Shown: positions 1 to 8,205 of the stretch, one piece after another
Layout: each line of letters begins with the position of its first letter
How positions within the stretch are numbered: the first letter of the stretch is position 1
DNA from: K189A clade bacterium
GTDB lineage: Bacteria > Pseudomonadota > Gammaproteobacteria > Pseudomonadales > Azotimanducaceae
Assembly (NCBI GenBank): GCA_009886205.1
Contig: QXZU01000117.1
Coordinates: 1-33,326, forward strand
DNA: 33,326 nucleotides
Direction: 5' to 3'
The notes under the pieces: generated by a model
What the model was told of the DNA's origin: nothing
Seen by the model: the letters and a program-made list of their open reading frames with translations, nothing else
Databases searched by the model: none
Made by a program: the position numbers and the translations under genes

Positions 1-24
1 CGCAAGTCAGTATTAGGATTAACC

Positions 25-690
25 ATGACCCAATCAGCAAACCCAAAAATAGAAGCCATTATCTGGGACTTTGGCGGCGTATTCACAAGCAGCCCATTTG
101 AAGCGTTCAATGTTTTAGAGGCTGAGGTAGGCGCGCCAAAAGACTTCATAAGAGGCATCAATGCCGTGAACCCCGAAACCAATGCCTGGGCGCAATTTGA
201 GTCGAACAGCGTAAGCATGGATGATTTTGACGAACTGTTTGCTGCTGAGAGCGAGGCCAAAGGCCACAGAATTCCTGGCAAAGCGGTTATCGCAAGGCTC
301 AGCGGCACACTACGCCCAAGAATGGTTGAAGTTTTAAAAATATGTAAGCAACACTTCATGGTGGCTTGCATAACCAACAACGTAAAAGCCGGTCACGGAC
401 CGGGCATGGATACTGATCAAGCAAAGGCTAATTCAGTCGCCAGCGTTATGGAAATATTCAGCCTCGTTGTTGAATCTAGCAAGGAAGGCATCAGAAAACC
501 CAACCCTGAAATTTATACGCGCACCTGTGAGAAACTTGGCGTGTCCCCTACTAAAGCTGTATTTTTAGATGACCTAGGCATTAACCTTAAGCCTGCAAAA
601 AACCTCGGCATGCAAACGATAAAGGTGCTCGGAGAAGACCAAGCCATTGCAGACTTAGCCAAGGTCACTGGCCTTACATTTGATGTTTAA
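25..690 (+). CDS. HAD-superfamily hydrolase (phosphatase-like)
   Basis: A 221-residue protein with the four HAD motifs in order: nucleophile Asp15 in WDFGGVF, Thr117 in ITNN, Lys158 in KPNPEIY, and the acidic pair Asp182/Asp183 in FLDDLG. The second position after the nucleophile is Gly rather than the usual acid/base Asp. This is seen in the subgroup that includes the N-terminal domains of ACAD10 and epoxide-hydrolase-like HAD proteins, so phosphatase activity is likely by family but not certain. An AGGA Shine-Dalgarno element six bases before the ATG (positions 15-18) supports the start. The gene is convergent with the sugar kinase that follows. The substrate cannot be told from sequence. 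Confidence 0.85.
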   Translation: MTQSANPKIEAIIWDFGGVFTSSPFEAFNVLEAEVGAPKDFIRGINAVNPETNAWAQFESNSVSMDDFDELFAAESEAKGHRIPGKAVIARLSGTLRPRMVEVLKICKQHFMVACITNNVKAGHGPGMDTDQAKANSVASVMEIFSLVVESSKEGIRKPNPEIYTRTCEKLGVSPTKAVFLDDLGINLKPAKNLGMQTIKVLGEDQAIADLAKVTGLTFDV

Positions 691-788
691 CTAGCCCTCA
701 AACACTTTCAGCGCCTGATACTCGAGTTAACGGGCGCCTGAAGCCTGCTCTTAAGAAAACCCCAAAAATGCTCACCTGAATAAGGCCA

Positions 789-1700
789 CTATGTGCAGCT
801 GGGTTGTGCCTTCATTAACGCGCGCACCTCTTCAAGCTCCGGTATCGCAGGTGCTGCCCCCGCGCGCGTGGTTGCCAGCGCACCAGCCGCGCTGGCCTCC
901 ATTAAAACGTCACGCAGGCTGTCCCCTCTAACCAGTCCTGCCAGTAAATATCCCACGAAGGTATCTCCAGCAGCAGTTTCGTCCACTACATTGACCTCAA
1001 ACGCACCTAACTCCCCGCTGATACCGCCGTGGGTTTGGTAATAGCGCAACCCATCCTTACCCTGGGTTAGGACCAAGTTCATATCAGGATAGGTTGTAAT
1101 AAGGTGCGCAAAAGCTTCGCCTACAGACGCTCGCCCGGTGACAGCCATAGCCTCAAGTTCGTTAACAATCAGCAAATCTACCAGCGCATAGTTATAGCTT
1201 TGGGCATGAGCATCCACTGGCGCCAAATTTAGCGCCACCTTGCAGCCGGCAGCGCTAGCTAACTGAATTATTTCGCCAACATCATTGGTCTCATTCTGCA
1301 TGAGTATCCAGCCGCCACCTTTGGCCAATGCAACAGCGTTGCTGATGATTTTTTGAGGTATCTCGCGGTTGGTACCGCCGGCAATAACAATGGAATTTTC
1401 ACCTTGGCTGTTAATTTGAATAACCGCATGACCGGTTCGACCAGGCAATGAAACGATATTGCTCACGCCTACTCCGGCTGCTTGCATGAACTCGACAAGC
1501 TCAGAGCCATCAGTACCCACAGCGCCAAAATGCACAACGTTGATACCCGCTTTAGCCGCGGCAATAGATTGATTAAGACCTTTACCGCCCGGGAACACGG
1601 ACATGCTTTGGCTTGCCACAGTTTCCCCAACTTTAGCGATCTCGGTCACGCTATAAACATAATCAATACACAACGAGCCGATATTTATTAACTGTGACAT
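789..1700 (-). CDS. PfkB-family sugar kinase, ribokinase-like
   Basis: A 303-residue cytoplasmic kinase of the PfkB/ribokinase family, which phosphorylates sugars or nucleosides with ATP. The N-terminal substrate-binding segment is seen as VGETV and PGGKGLNQ. The C-terminal catalytic and anion-hole motif is ETAAGDTF, with catalytic base Asp246. The AAGDTF form resembles true ribokinases, but the N-terminal segment reads SLCIDY where ribokinases usually have an Asn before the Asp, so the substrate may not be ribose. GGAG at 1711-1714, ten bases upstream, supports the ATG. It lies downstream of and co-directional with the molybdenum-hydroxylase subunits, 220 bases away, with no other sugar-uptake genes in view. 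Confidence 0.85.
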   Translation of the reverse strand: MSQLINIGSLCIDYVYSVTEIAKVGETVASQSMSVFPGGKGLNQSIAAAKAGINVVHFGAVGTDGSELVEFMQAAGVGVSNIVSLPGRTGHAVIQINSQGENSIVIAGGTNREIPQKIISNAVALAKGGGWILMQNETNDVGEIIQLASAAGCKVALNLAPVDAHAQSYNYALVDLLIVNELEAMAVTGRASVGEAFAHLITTYPDMNLVLTQGKDGLRYYQTHGGISGELGAFEVNVVDETAAGDTFVGYLLAGLVRGDSLRDVLMEASAAGALATTRAGAAPAIPELEEVRALMKAQPSCT

Positions 1701-1875
1701 CGAACTATATCTCCAATGGAGTCAAACATTTCCAGCAACCCACTCAAGCCCATTTATTCAACTTGTTTGCTTTGGATTTACTTGCTTTTATATTTCATAG
1801 GCTTTTAAGGGCTTTCACTAACTGGGCGAATAAGAAATTTAGGGAAGGCCGGTTACTGGGCATGCGGTCTGAATT

Positions 1876-1904
1876 GGATGCGGCCCAAATTAGGTACCGC
1901 ATCC
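1876..1904. terminator. Inverted repeat between coxS-like and sugar kinase genes
   Basis: GGATGCGG at 1876-1883 and CCGCATCC at 1897-1904 form a perfect 8 bp stem with a 13-base loop, just after the stop of the 2Fe-2S subunit gene on the minus strand. There is no clear T-run on either side, so intrinsic termination is only possible. It may instead protect the mRNA end. Confidence 0.4.
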
Positions 1905-1920
1905 TATTTCAACATTTACA

Positions 1921-2400
1921 TTAGGCAGGGTGTGACATTTTGGCAGCTGCATCTTGTACAGCGCGGATGATTTTGTCATAGCCGGTGCAGCGACAAAGGT
2001 TTCCAGCTAACCAATAGCGAATAGTGCTTTCATCCGGATTAGGGTGCTTTTCCAGCAGGGCCTTCGACGCCACAATAAATCCGGGAGTGCAGATCCCACA
2101 CTGTAACGCAGCGTTTTCTAGAAAAGCATTCTGTAATGGATGCAGGCCCTCATCACCCGCTATGCCTTCAATGGTCTCCACCTCGCTACCCGAAGCTTCA
2201 ACGCCAAGCATTAGACAAGAACAAACCAAGCGACCATCTACCAGTACAGAACAGGCACCGCAGTCGCCAGTACCACAGCCCTCTTTAGTGCCTGTAAGGC
2301 CTAATTCGTCGCGTAAAACATCTAACAGCGACTGATTGGCGTCGCATAAAAATTCTTGGGCTTCACCGTTAATTGTTGATTCAACATGTAGTCTGGCCAT
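1921..2400 (-). CDS. 2Fe-2S subunit of a xanthine dehydrogenase/CO dehydrogenase-type hydroxylase (CoxS-like)
   Basis: A 159-residue electron-transfer subunit carrying two 2Fe-2S clusters. The plant-ferredoxin-type cluster uses Cys42, Cys47, Cys50 and Cys62 (EGCGTGDCGAC). The C-terminal helical cluster uses Cys101, Cys104, Cys136 and Cys138 (CGIC, CRC). Length and Cys spacing match CoxS/XdhC-type small subunits. The ATG at 2400 was chosen because it begins right after the upstream stop (one base between) and gives the family's normal length; the frame stays open further upstream, but that part overlaps the FAD subunit gene. In the holoenzyme this subunit passes electrons from the molybdenum site to FAD. 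No gene for the molybdopterin-binding large subunit is adjacent. Confidence 0.9.
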   Translation of the reverse strand: MARLHVESTINGEAQEFLCDANQSLLDVLRDELGLTGTKEGCGTGDCGACSVLVDGRLVCSCLMLGVEASGSEVETIEGIAGDEGLHPLQNAFLENAALQCGICTPGFIVASKALLEKHPNPDESTIRYWLAGNLCRCTGYDKIIRAVQDAAAKMSHPA

Positions 2401-2401
2401 C

Positions 2402-3277
2402 TTAATTCTCCAGTGCTCGCTTGTGCGCAATTGCAATTGCACGTTTACATAAAACAGCCACGACCTTCTGTCGATATTCGGCAGTGCCGCGCTTATCACT
2501 GATTGGCGACGCGCTGTCCTTGCAGGCTTGTCCCGCAGCAGCCAGTGCCGCTTCGTCAAGAGAACTACCAATTAGTGCATCAGCAGCACTGGTCACTAAC
2601 AGAGCGGTAGGCGCAACGGCGCCAATTGACACTCGAGCGTCCGTACAAATTCCGTTTTCAACGCTGACTCTAACCCCAACACCTGCTACGGCAATATCCA
2701 TTTCGGTCCGAGGGGTAAAGCGCAGGTACGCATCCTTGGTATTCGCTTTTGGCATCGCAAATTTTACGCCGAGTAGAAACTCGCCTTCCTGTAGGGCATT
2801 TTTGCCTACACCTACGACAAAATCTTCTACTGGCATCTCGCGAGTGCCACTTGCTGTAGCGATATCACAGAGACCACCCGCCGCGATCAGTGCAGGAATA
2901 CTGTCTCCAGCTGGGGATGCATTGCACAGGTTGCCGCAAATGGTCGCTCTACCTTGGACTTGCGTTGAGCCAATAAGATCGCCGGCTTCCATTAAACCAG
3001 GCATCGCTTTGCGCAGGCCTTGGTGCTCGTTCATCACGGCACTAGAAACAGCCGCGCCAATGTAGATGCCCTCGGCACTTACTTCTAAACGATTGGTCTC
3101 GGCTAATTTTTTAATATCGACAATGGTTCGCGGTTGATGGTTTGGCATGCGCATTTGCACAAGGACATCTGACCCGCCCGCCAAAACTTGGGTCATTTGC
3201 CCAGCACTGGTGCTTTCATTAAGCACAGCCAACACTTCGGCAATTGAACTCGGCGCTACATATCCGTAACTCTCCAT
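2402..3277 (-). CDS. FAD-binding subunit of a molybdenum hydroxylase (CoxM-like)
   Basis: A 291-residue FAD-binding middle subunit of the xanthine dehydrogenase/CO dehydrogenase family. The first FAD-binding loop is AGGSDVLVQ (residues 33-41). The second is TICGNLCNASPAGD at about residues 110-123. The rest matches the CO dehydrogenase flavoprotein C-terminal domain. A purine-rich AAGGGGA just before the ATG supports the start. It is followed with a one-base gap by the 2Fe-2S subunit, so the two are co-translated. The pair would carry electrons from a molybdenum centre to NAD or quinone, but its catalytic partner must be encoded elsewhere or be lost. Confidence 0.9.
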   Translation of the reverse strand: MESYGYVAPSSIAEVLAVLNESTSAGQMTQVLAGGSDVLVQMRMPNHQPRTIVDIKKLAETNRLEVSAEGIYIGAAVSSAVMNEHQGLRKAMPGLMEAGDLIGSTQVQGRATICGNLCNASPAGDSIPALIAAGGLCDIATASGTREMPVEDFVVGVGKNALQEGEFLLGVKFAMPKANTKDAYLRFTPRTEMDIAVAGVGVRVSVENGICTDARVSIGAVAPTALLVTSAADALIGSSLDEAALAAAGQACKDSASPISDKRGTAEYRQKVVAVLCKRAIAIAHKRALEN

Positions 3278-3604
3278 TTCGTCCCCTTTTTGAAAAACTT
3301 AACTGGAATAGAATCTAACATGAGATGTGCTGAGGAGGAATCATTGACCTAAGTTTTGCGCGCCCCAATCAACGAATGTCCGTTAACTTCCCTTTTGGTC
3401 ACTCAGTTACTCGTTCTGTTACAGCTTCGGTTAATCGTTCGGCTAATCGTTCGGATAATCGTTCGGATAATAGTTCGGCTGCTGATTCGTTAACCGTCCT
3501 ACGCAACTTTATCAGCCAAACCCGATGCCCCGTCTGTTTAGATGGTGTGAAAGCGCCCGCCCTATTACACTAACACCATCCCAGCTCTGATAAGGCTTAA
3601 TGAC
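3278..3604. other. Divergent intergenic region with tandem repeats
   Basis: This 327-base gap separates the divergently read FAD subunit and pepQ genes and must hold both promoters. The main visible structure is the 12 bp tandem array at 3426-3480. A 65-codon frame (3376-3573) runs through the array, but its product is dominated by the repeat (Asn-Arg-Ser-Asp) and it has no convincing ribosome site, so I do not call it a gene. AAGG nine bases before the pepQ ATG is the likely ribosome site of pepQ. Confidence 0.6.
3426..3480. repeat. 12 bp tandem array, about 4.6 copies
   Basis: The unit is TTCGGNTAATCG. Copies start at 3426, 3438, 3450 and 3462, with a partial copy at 3474. The fifth position of the NTAA block varies (T, C, A, A) and the last full copy ends AG instead of CG. 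Confidence 0.9.
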
Positions 3605-4969
3605 ATGAATTTAGAGACCCCGCTAGAACTATTCTCAGACCATTTTTCAACCATCAACCAGCGCTGGAACCTCGCATTAGATCAATGTGGCTTTGACAGC
3701 GCGGTGATTTACGCTGGCGAACAGGCCATGTATTTCCACGATGACCACGGTGCGCCATTTAAAACCAATCCCAATTTGCTCCAGTGGTTACCGCAAGATC
3801 AGATACCCGAACATTCTTGCTTAATAGTACGTCCGGGCAAAAAGCCGACGCTGCTATTTTTTCGTCCAATAGATTTTTGGCATGCACCAACACTGATGCC
3901 AGAAAATCATGGTCAGCATCTCGATGTAGAACTATTTGAAGACTCCGCCAGCCTCTTTGTTCGCTGCGCTGAGTTGTTAGCGAGTAAAACCAAATATGCA
4001 TTCGTCGGCGAGACTCAGGAAGATTTACTCGTTAAATTGAAAAATTGCGTGGTAAATCCCAGTGACCTTATTCACTACCTTTACTTTCAACGCGGTAGCA
4101 AAACAACCTATGAATTAGAAACCATGCAATGCGCCAGCAATATTGGCGTAATGGGTCACCTTGCAGCGGCCAAGGCATTTCATGCAGGAGCTACAGAATT
4201 TGAGATCCACCTGAATTACCTCAAAGCTACCGGGCACAACGAAGTGGGCCTCCCCTACTCCAACATCATTGCCCAAAATGAGCACGCTAGCCTACTGCAC
4301 TATCAGCACCAAGATAGAACTGCTGCGAAACACCTCAACAGTTTACTCATTGATGCCGGCGGCACCTTTAACGGTTATGCCAGCGATATCACGCGAACCC
4401 ACGTGGGCAAACATTGTTACTCTGCTGAGGCTGGCGATGAATTTGCCGCACTCATTGCCGCTATGGACGCCCATCAACTTAAACTCACCCACGCTGTTAC
4501 CGAAGGCAGCCATTATTTAGACCTACATAAACTCATGCACAGGCAACTAGCCGACCTGTTGGTAGAACATAATTTGCTCACCTGCAGTGCTGAAGAGGCA
4601 TTCGACCAAGGCTTAACCGAGCCATTTTGCCCGCACGGACTGGGGCACCTTCTTGGCATTCAAGTACACGATGTTGGTGGCCACCAAATAAACCTAAAAG
4701 GCGAACAAGCGCCGCCGCCAGCGTCTTATTCCACCCTACGACTGACAAGGCCCTTGGACATAAATATGGTTCTGACAATTGAACCCGGACTCTATTTTAT
4801 TCCTTCGCTCTTAGAACCGCTGAAGCAAGCAAAGGCCGCAGTTAACTGGCAGAAAATAGCTGCCCTTATGCCCTTTGGCGGCATTCGGATTGAAGACAAT
4901 GTGTGCGTGACCCAAGCATCGTCGCGCAACCTCACACGAGACGCATTTGCACTCGCAGCGAACGCCTAA
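3605..4969 (+). CDS. pepQ: Xaa-Pro dipeptidase (prolidase)
   Basis: A 454-residue M24B metallopeptidase that hydrolyses X-Pro dipeptides in the cytoplasm with a dinuclear metal centre. All five metal ligands are in place: Asp250 (LIDAG), Asp261 (SDITRT), His344 (HGLGH), Glu393 (TIEPG) and Glu430 (RIEDN). The spacing closely follows E. coli PepQ (443 residues), which supports prolidase over aminopeptidase P or methionine aminopeptidase. The N-terminal creatinase-like domain covers roughly residues 1-165. It is followed 41 bases later by a DPP IV-type peptidase on the same strand, so the two likely act in sequence on proline-containing peptides. Confidence 0.95.
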   Translation: MNLETPLELFSDHFSTINQRWNLALDQCGFDSAVIYAGEQAMYFHDDHGAPFKTNPNLLQWLPQDQIPEHSCLIVRPGKKPTLLFFRPIDFWHAPTLMPENHGQHLDVELFEDSASLFVRCAELLASKTKYAFVGETQEDLLVKLKNCVVNPSDLIHYLYFQRGSKTTYELETMQCASNIGVMGHLAAAKAFHAGATEFEIHLNYLKATGHNEVGLPYSNIIAQNEHASLLHYQHQDRTAAKHLNSLLIDAGGTFNGYASDITRTHVGKHCYSAEAGDEFAALIAAMDAHQLKLTHAVTEGSHYLDLHKLMHRQLADLLVEHNLLTCSAEEAFDQGLTEPFCPHGLGHLLGIQVHDVGGHQINLKGEQAPPPASYSTLRLTRPLDINMVLTIEPGLYFIPSLLEPLKQAKAAVNWQKIAALMPFGGIRIEDNVCVTQASSRNLTRDAFALAANA

Positions 4970-5010
4970 GCAAAAAAATCACTCTATAAGCACAAAGCCA
5001 CATAAAGAAT

Positions 5011-7293
5011 ATGACAGACGTTACCCAAGCTAATGCGCCCGAAAGTGCAACTCAAAGCCTGACACCAGAGCACTTGTTTGCGGCACCAGGCCTAAGAACT
5101 CAGCCGCCTACACAAATGCGCATTGCGCCCAGCGGCAAATTTGTTGCCTACCTGAAGGCGAGTACAGAAAACCCACTGCAAATGGATCTATGGCGTTATG
5201 ACATTGGGCAGCAAGCACATAGCTTATGGGTCAGTGCAGCCACTTTTGAAAATAAGGATGCAGCGGATGTTACCGCCCTAACGGATGTAGAAAGAGCCGA
5301 GCGCGAACGCAAGCGACAATTTACTTTCGGTATTACCGCTTATTCTTGGTTGGGTAAAAATGATCAAGCACTGGTCAGCTTGGATGGGCAAGCCTACCTA
5401 GTTGAAGCAAAAGTTGAAGCAAAAACTGAGGCCAAAGCTGCGGCAAAAAAAGATGCAAACGCAGATACAGACACCATCCGCGCCCCTAGACTACTGTCGG
5501 ACGCGTCCCACAGACAAAGCGCCTATAAAACCAGCCCAAACGGCAACAAGATCAGTTTTGTTAGAAATGGTGATCTATATATTCAAGAAATAGTAACCGA
5601 CTTTACTCAAGCCTTAGACGAAGATTCAGACAAAAACTCACTATTGGCCGCCGAAGCACTTAGAATCACCCGCGATGCCAGCGATACCATAAGCAATGGT
5701 TTGGCTGACTTTCTCGCCGCCGAAGAAATGCATAGATTTGATGGGCACTGGTGGTCACCCTGCGAACAATACCTGTTCTACTGCAAAGTCGACAATTCAC
5801 CAGTAGCTATTTCCTACCGCTTAGAGATAGACGCCGATGGCAGCAAGACGGTAGAGCAACGATACCCCTATACCGGCAAAGACAACCCCCACGTATGCCT
5901 TTATCGATATGACCTAGGCACAACAAACACAACACTAATCTGGGAACCCACTGATAGTGAGGTTTATCTGGCTAGAATTAACCCACTGCAAACTGGCTTA
6001 TACATTCAGATACAAGATCGACTACAGCAAACACTCTGGCTGAAGAAAACCGAATATGTGGCACATAAATGGCAAACGCTGTTTACGGATAGATCCACAA
6101 CTTGGGTAAACCTGACCGAAGATCTGCGTCAACTCAATGACGGGCGCATCTTATTTTCTACTGAAGCAGAGGGTTGCAGAAAAGCTTTTATTTTGGACGG
6201 CCGAGGCAATACAACTTCGCTGACCGGACCTCAACACATCAACCAAGTGCTCAGCGTAAACGACACCCATGCCTATGTCTGCGGTTGGGACCAGCGCCCC
6301 ATCGAGAATCATTTATTTCGCATTGCGTTAGCAGGAGACAGTAGCCAGCAGATCACCCACGCGCCAGGTTGGCATGAGACCGCGCTGAATCTAGATCAGG
6401 GTTTATATCTCGACCGCTTTAGTGACGAACATCACCCGCTAGAAATTAACCTTCTGAGCTTGGACTCAAACCAAACACTGACGAGTTTGTTTTCCGAAAA
6501 AATTGATAACGATCACCCTTACAAGCCTTTCCATGCTCACCATGTGATATCTACCTTTGGCGAGATCAAAGCGGATGATGGGCAATCAATGTATTACCGG
6601 CTCACACCGCCAGCAGACATTTCCGGCACCCACCCAACCATAGTGTACGTTTACGGTGGTCCAGGAGCGCAAAAAGTCCGGCAAGAATGGGGTTCGCTGT
6701 TAGTCCAAATGTTTTGCCAGCACGGCTACGGCGTATTGGAGTTAGACAACAGAGGCTCCACTAACCGAGGGCGTTTCTTTGAAGCCCCCCTCTACCGCAA
6801 CATGGGTAGCTCCGAGGTAGATGACCAAGTCTTGGGGCTAAGTGTACTGGCGCAAACCCAGTGGGCAGACTTGTCTAGGGTCGGCATATTTGGCCACAGT
6901 TATGGTGGTTTTATGACTCTCATGAGTTTGTGTAAAGCGCCAGATCATTTCAAAGCCGGTGTCGCCGTCGCACCTGTCAGCGACTGGGAGATTTACGACA
7001 CCCATTACACAGAGAGATATATGGGCTTACCCAACGACAATGTTGAGGGATACAAAGAAGGCAATGTGCTGACCCATGTGGACAAATTGTCTGGCCCACT
7101 ACTGCTCATTCACGGCATGGCCGACGACAACGTGCTCTTCACTCACAGCACCATGCTCATGTCCGAGTTACAAAAGCGCAACAAAGCCTTTGAGCTTATG
7201 ACCTACCCCGGCGCAAAACACTCAATGCAAGAAACCCACGTTTCAATACACCGGTTTAATTTGATTTTGGATTTCTTTAATAGAAAACTGTAA
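5011..7293 (+). CDS. Dipeptidyl peptidase IV-like S9 serine peptidase
   Basis: A 760-residue prolyl peptidase of family S9B that removes X-Pro dipeptides from peptide N-termini. The N-terminal beta-propeller spans roughly residues 30-500 and includes the AAEEMHR segment, matching the double-Glu motif that binds the substrate amino terminus. The C-terminal alpha/beta hydrolase domain has the triad Ser630 (GHSYGG), Asp705 (HGMADDN) and His737 (GAKHSM), almost the same numbering as human DPP4. There is no signal peptide, so the enzyme should be cytoplasmic, consistent with its PepQ neighbour. A charged insert at about residues 131-155 consists of four-residue repeats ending in Lys. The ribosome site is weak, so translation may depend partly on pepQ. 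Confidence 0.92.
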   Translation: MTDVTQANAPESATQSLTPEHLFAAPGLRTQPPTQMRIAPSGKFVAYLKASTENPLQMDLWRYDIGQQAHSLWVSAATFENKDAADVTALTDVERAERERKRQFTFGITAYSWLGKNDQALVSLDGQAYLVEAKVEAKTEAKAAAKKDANADTDTIRAPRLLSDASHRQSAYKTSPNGNKISFVRNGDLYIQEIVTDFTQALDEDSDKNSLLAAEALRITRDASDTISNGLADFLAAEEMHRFDGHWWSPCEQYLFYCKVDNSPVAISYRLEIDADGSKTVEQRYPYTGKDNPHVCLYRYDLGTTNTTLIWEPTDSEVYLARINPLQTGLYIQIQDRLQQTLWLKKTEYVAHKWQTLFTDRSTTWVNLTEDLRQLNDGRILFSTEAEGCRKAFILDGRGNTTSLTGPQHINQVLSVNDTHAYVCGWDQRPIENHLFRIALAGDSSQQITHAPGWHETALNLDQGLYLDRFSDEHHPLEINLLSLDSNQTLTSLFSEKIDNDHPYKPFHAHHVISTFGEIKADDGQSMYYRLTPPADISGTHPTIVYVYGGPGAQKVRQEWGSLLVQMFCQHGYGVLELDNRGSTNRGRFFEAPLYRNMGSSEVDDQVLGLSVLAQTQWADLSRVGIFGHSYGGFMTLMSLCKAPDHFKAGVAVAPVSDWEIYDTHYTERYMGLPNDNVEGYKEGNVLTHVDKLSGPLLLIHGMADDNVLFTHSTMLMSELQKRNKAFELMTYPGAKHSMQETHVSIHRFNLILDFFNRKL
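5401..5454 (+). repeat. Coding 12 bp repeat in the DPP IV-like gene
   Basis: A 12 bp unit (GTTGAAGCAAAA and variants) is repeated about four times in frame and encodes VEAK, VEAK, TEAK and AAAK. It lies in a loop of the propeller domain outside the catalytic motifs. Confidence 0.8.
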
Positions 7294-7297
7294 GCCG

Positions 7298-7356
7298 CAA
7301 AGCGCTCTGGCTGTGCTTTATTCGTGCTTTATTAGTGCTTTATTAGCGCTTTGGTC
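7298..7356. repeat. 11 bp tandem array within an inverted repeat
   Basis: The unit GTGCTTTATTA/C is repeated at 7313, 7324 and 7335, with degenerate copies at 7302 and 7346. The array is bounded by CAAAGCGCT (7298-7306) and AGCGCTTTG (7345-7353), a perfect 9 bp inverted repeat. It lies between two convergent genes (the DPP IV-like gene and tatD), where a terminator is expected, but no T-run follows. Confidence 0.75.
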
Positions 7357-7372
7357 TGGACCCAAAATACAC

Positions 7373-8119
7373 TTAGCTCGGTTTAAATAGCGTATTGAAA
7401 TTAGCACTGGTTTGAGCGGCCAGCGCACTCAAACTTGTGTCGCGAAGTTCAGCCAGAAATTTAGCAGTGTCTGCAACGAAGGCAGGCTCGTTGTCTTTGC
7501 CACGATTGGGTACTGGTGCCAGCCAGGGCGCATCTGTCTCGATCAGCAGGCGTTCGATAGGCACCTGACGAGCCACCTCGCGTACGTTTTCGGCATTCTT
7601 AAAAGTAACAATGCCAGAAATCGAAATGTAATAACCCATCTCTAAAGCTTGTTCTGCCATATCCCACGACTCGGTAAAACAATGCAGCACGCCCTCAACC
7701 TCAGGGTACTTGCCCATCAATGCCAACGTATCAGCTTGCGCGTTTCGGGTGTGTACAATAATCGGCAAACGGTGTTTAAGCGCTAACTGCAACTGAAAAT
7801 CAAAAGCCTGCTGCTGCCTTAACTTCGCCTCGTTAGTAATGTCATGTAAATAATCCAGCCCGGTTTCGCCCACTGCTAATACTCGTGGGTGTGACAAATT
7901 CGCTTCTATCCAATCGAGAGATTCAGCAGCAGCATCAGGGTGCACACCAACACTGGCCCATACATCATCGTGGGCATCGGCTAATGCCAAGACTTCATTT
8001 ATGCGCTTTTGTTCAACGCTGATACACAGGCAAGTGGATACGCCAGCATTGCGTGCGCGCTGCAAAACCATCTCAGGTTCCTGTAAATAATTTAAATGAC
8101 AGTGGGAATCAATGAACAC
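7373..8119 (-). CDS. tatD: TatD-family metal-dependent hydrolase (putative DNase)
   Basis: A 248-residue TIM-barrel hydrolase; family members have 3'-5' DNase activity. Metal ligands are seen in order: His-Cys-His near the N-terminus (DSHCHLN), Glu in GETGLDYLH, His in IVHTRN, His in VLHCFTES, and Asp in IETDAPWLAP. The GTG at 8119 is chosen over a longer in-frame start because AAGGAG (8127-8132) sits seven bases upstream and the protein then begins VFIDSHCH as the family does. It follows holB by 86 bases. In many relatives a PilZ-domain gene occupies that gap; none is present here. Confidence 0.92.
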   Translation of the reverse strand: MFIDSHCHLNYLQEPEMVLQRARNAGVSTCLCISVEQKRINEVLALADAHDDVWASVGVHPDAAAESLDWIEANLSHPRVLAVGETGLDYLHDITNEAKLRQQQAFDFQLQLALKHRLPIIVHTRNAQADTLALMGKYPEVEGVLHCFTESWDMAEQALEMGYYISISGIVTFKNAENVREVARQVPIERLLIETDAPWLAPVPNRGKDNEPAFVADTAKFLAELRDTSLSALAAQTSANFNTLFKPS

Positions 8120-8126
8120 CCTAGTA

Positions 8127-8132
8127 CTCCTT
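8127..8132 (-). promoter_or_regulatory. Ribosome binding site that sets the tatD GTG start
   Basis: AAGGAG on the minus strand is seven bases from the GTG at 8117-8119. The further-upstream start that the frame would allow (8155) has no such site. Confidence 0.85.
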
Positions 8133-8205
8133 AAGGCAGTAGTGGCCTCAACCAAAACCGTTCCAACATGTATGTTTTTTTCAGCCGCGAACTTGGGCTA
8201 AAAGA

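Noticed and set aside
711-737. Terminator between the HAD gene and the sugar kinase
   Set aside because: Only a 5 bp GCGCC/GGCGC stem with a 17-base loop and no T-run.
1921-2571. Longer 216-residue form of the 2Fe-2S subunit
   Set aside because: The extra N-terminal part overlaps the FAD subunit gene and is not family-like; the ATG at 2400 fits the CoxS length and cysteine numbering.
3376-3573. 65-codon frame in the coxM-pepQ gap
   Set aside because: Its product mostly translates the 12 bp array, there is no good ribosome site, and the region must hold two promoters.
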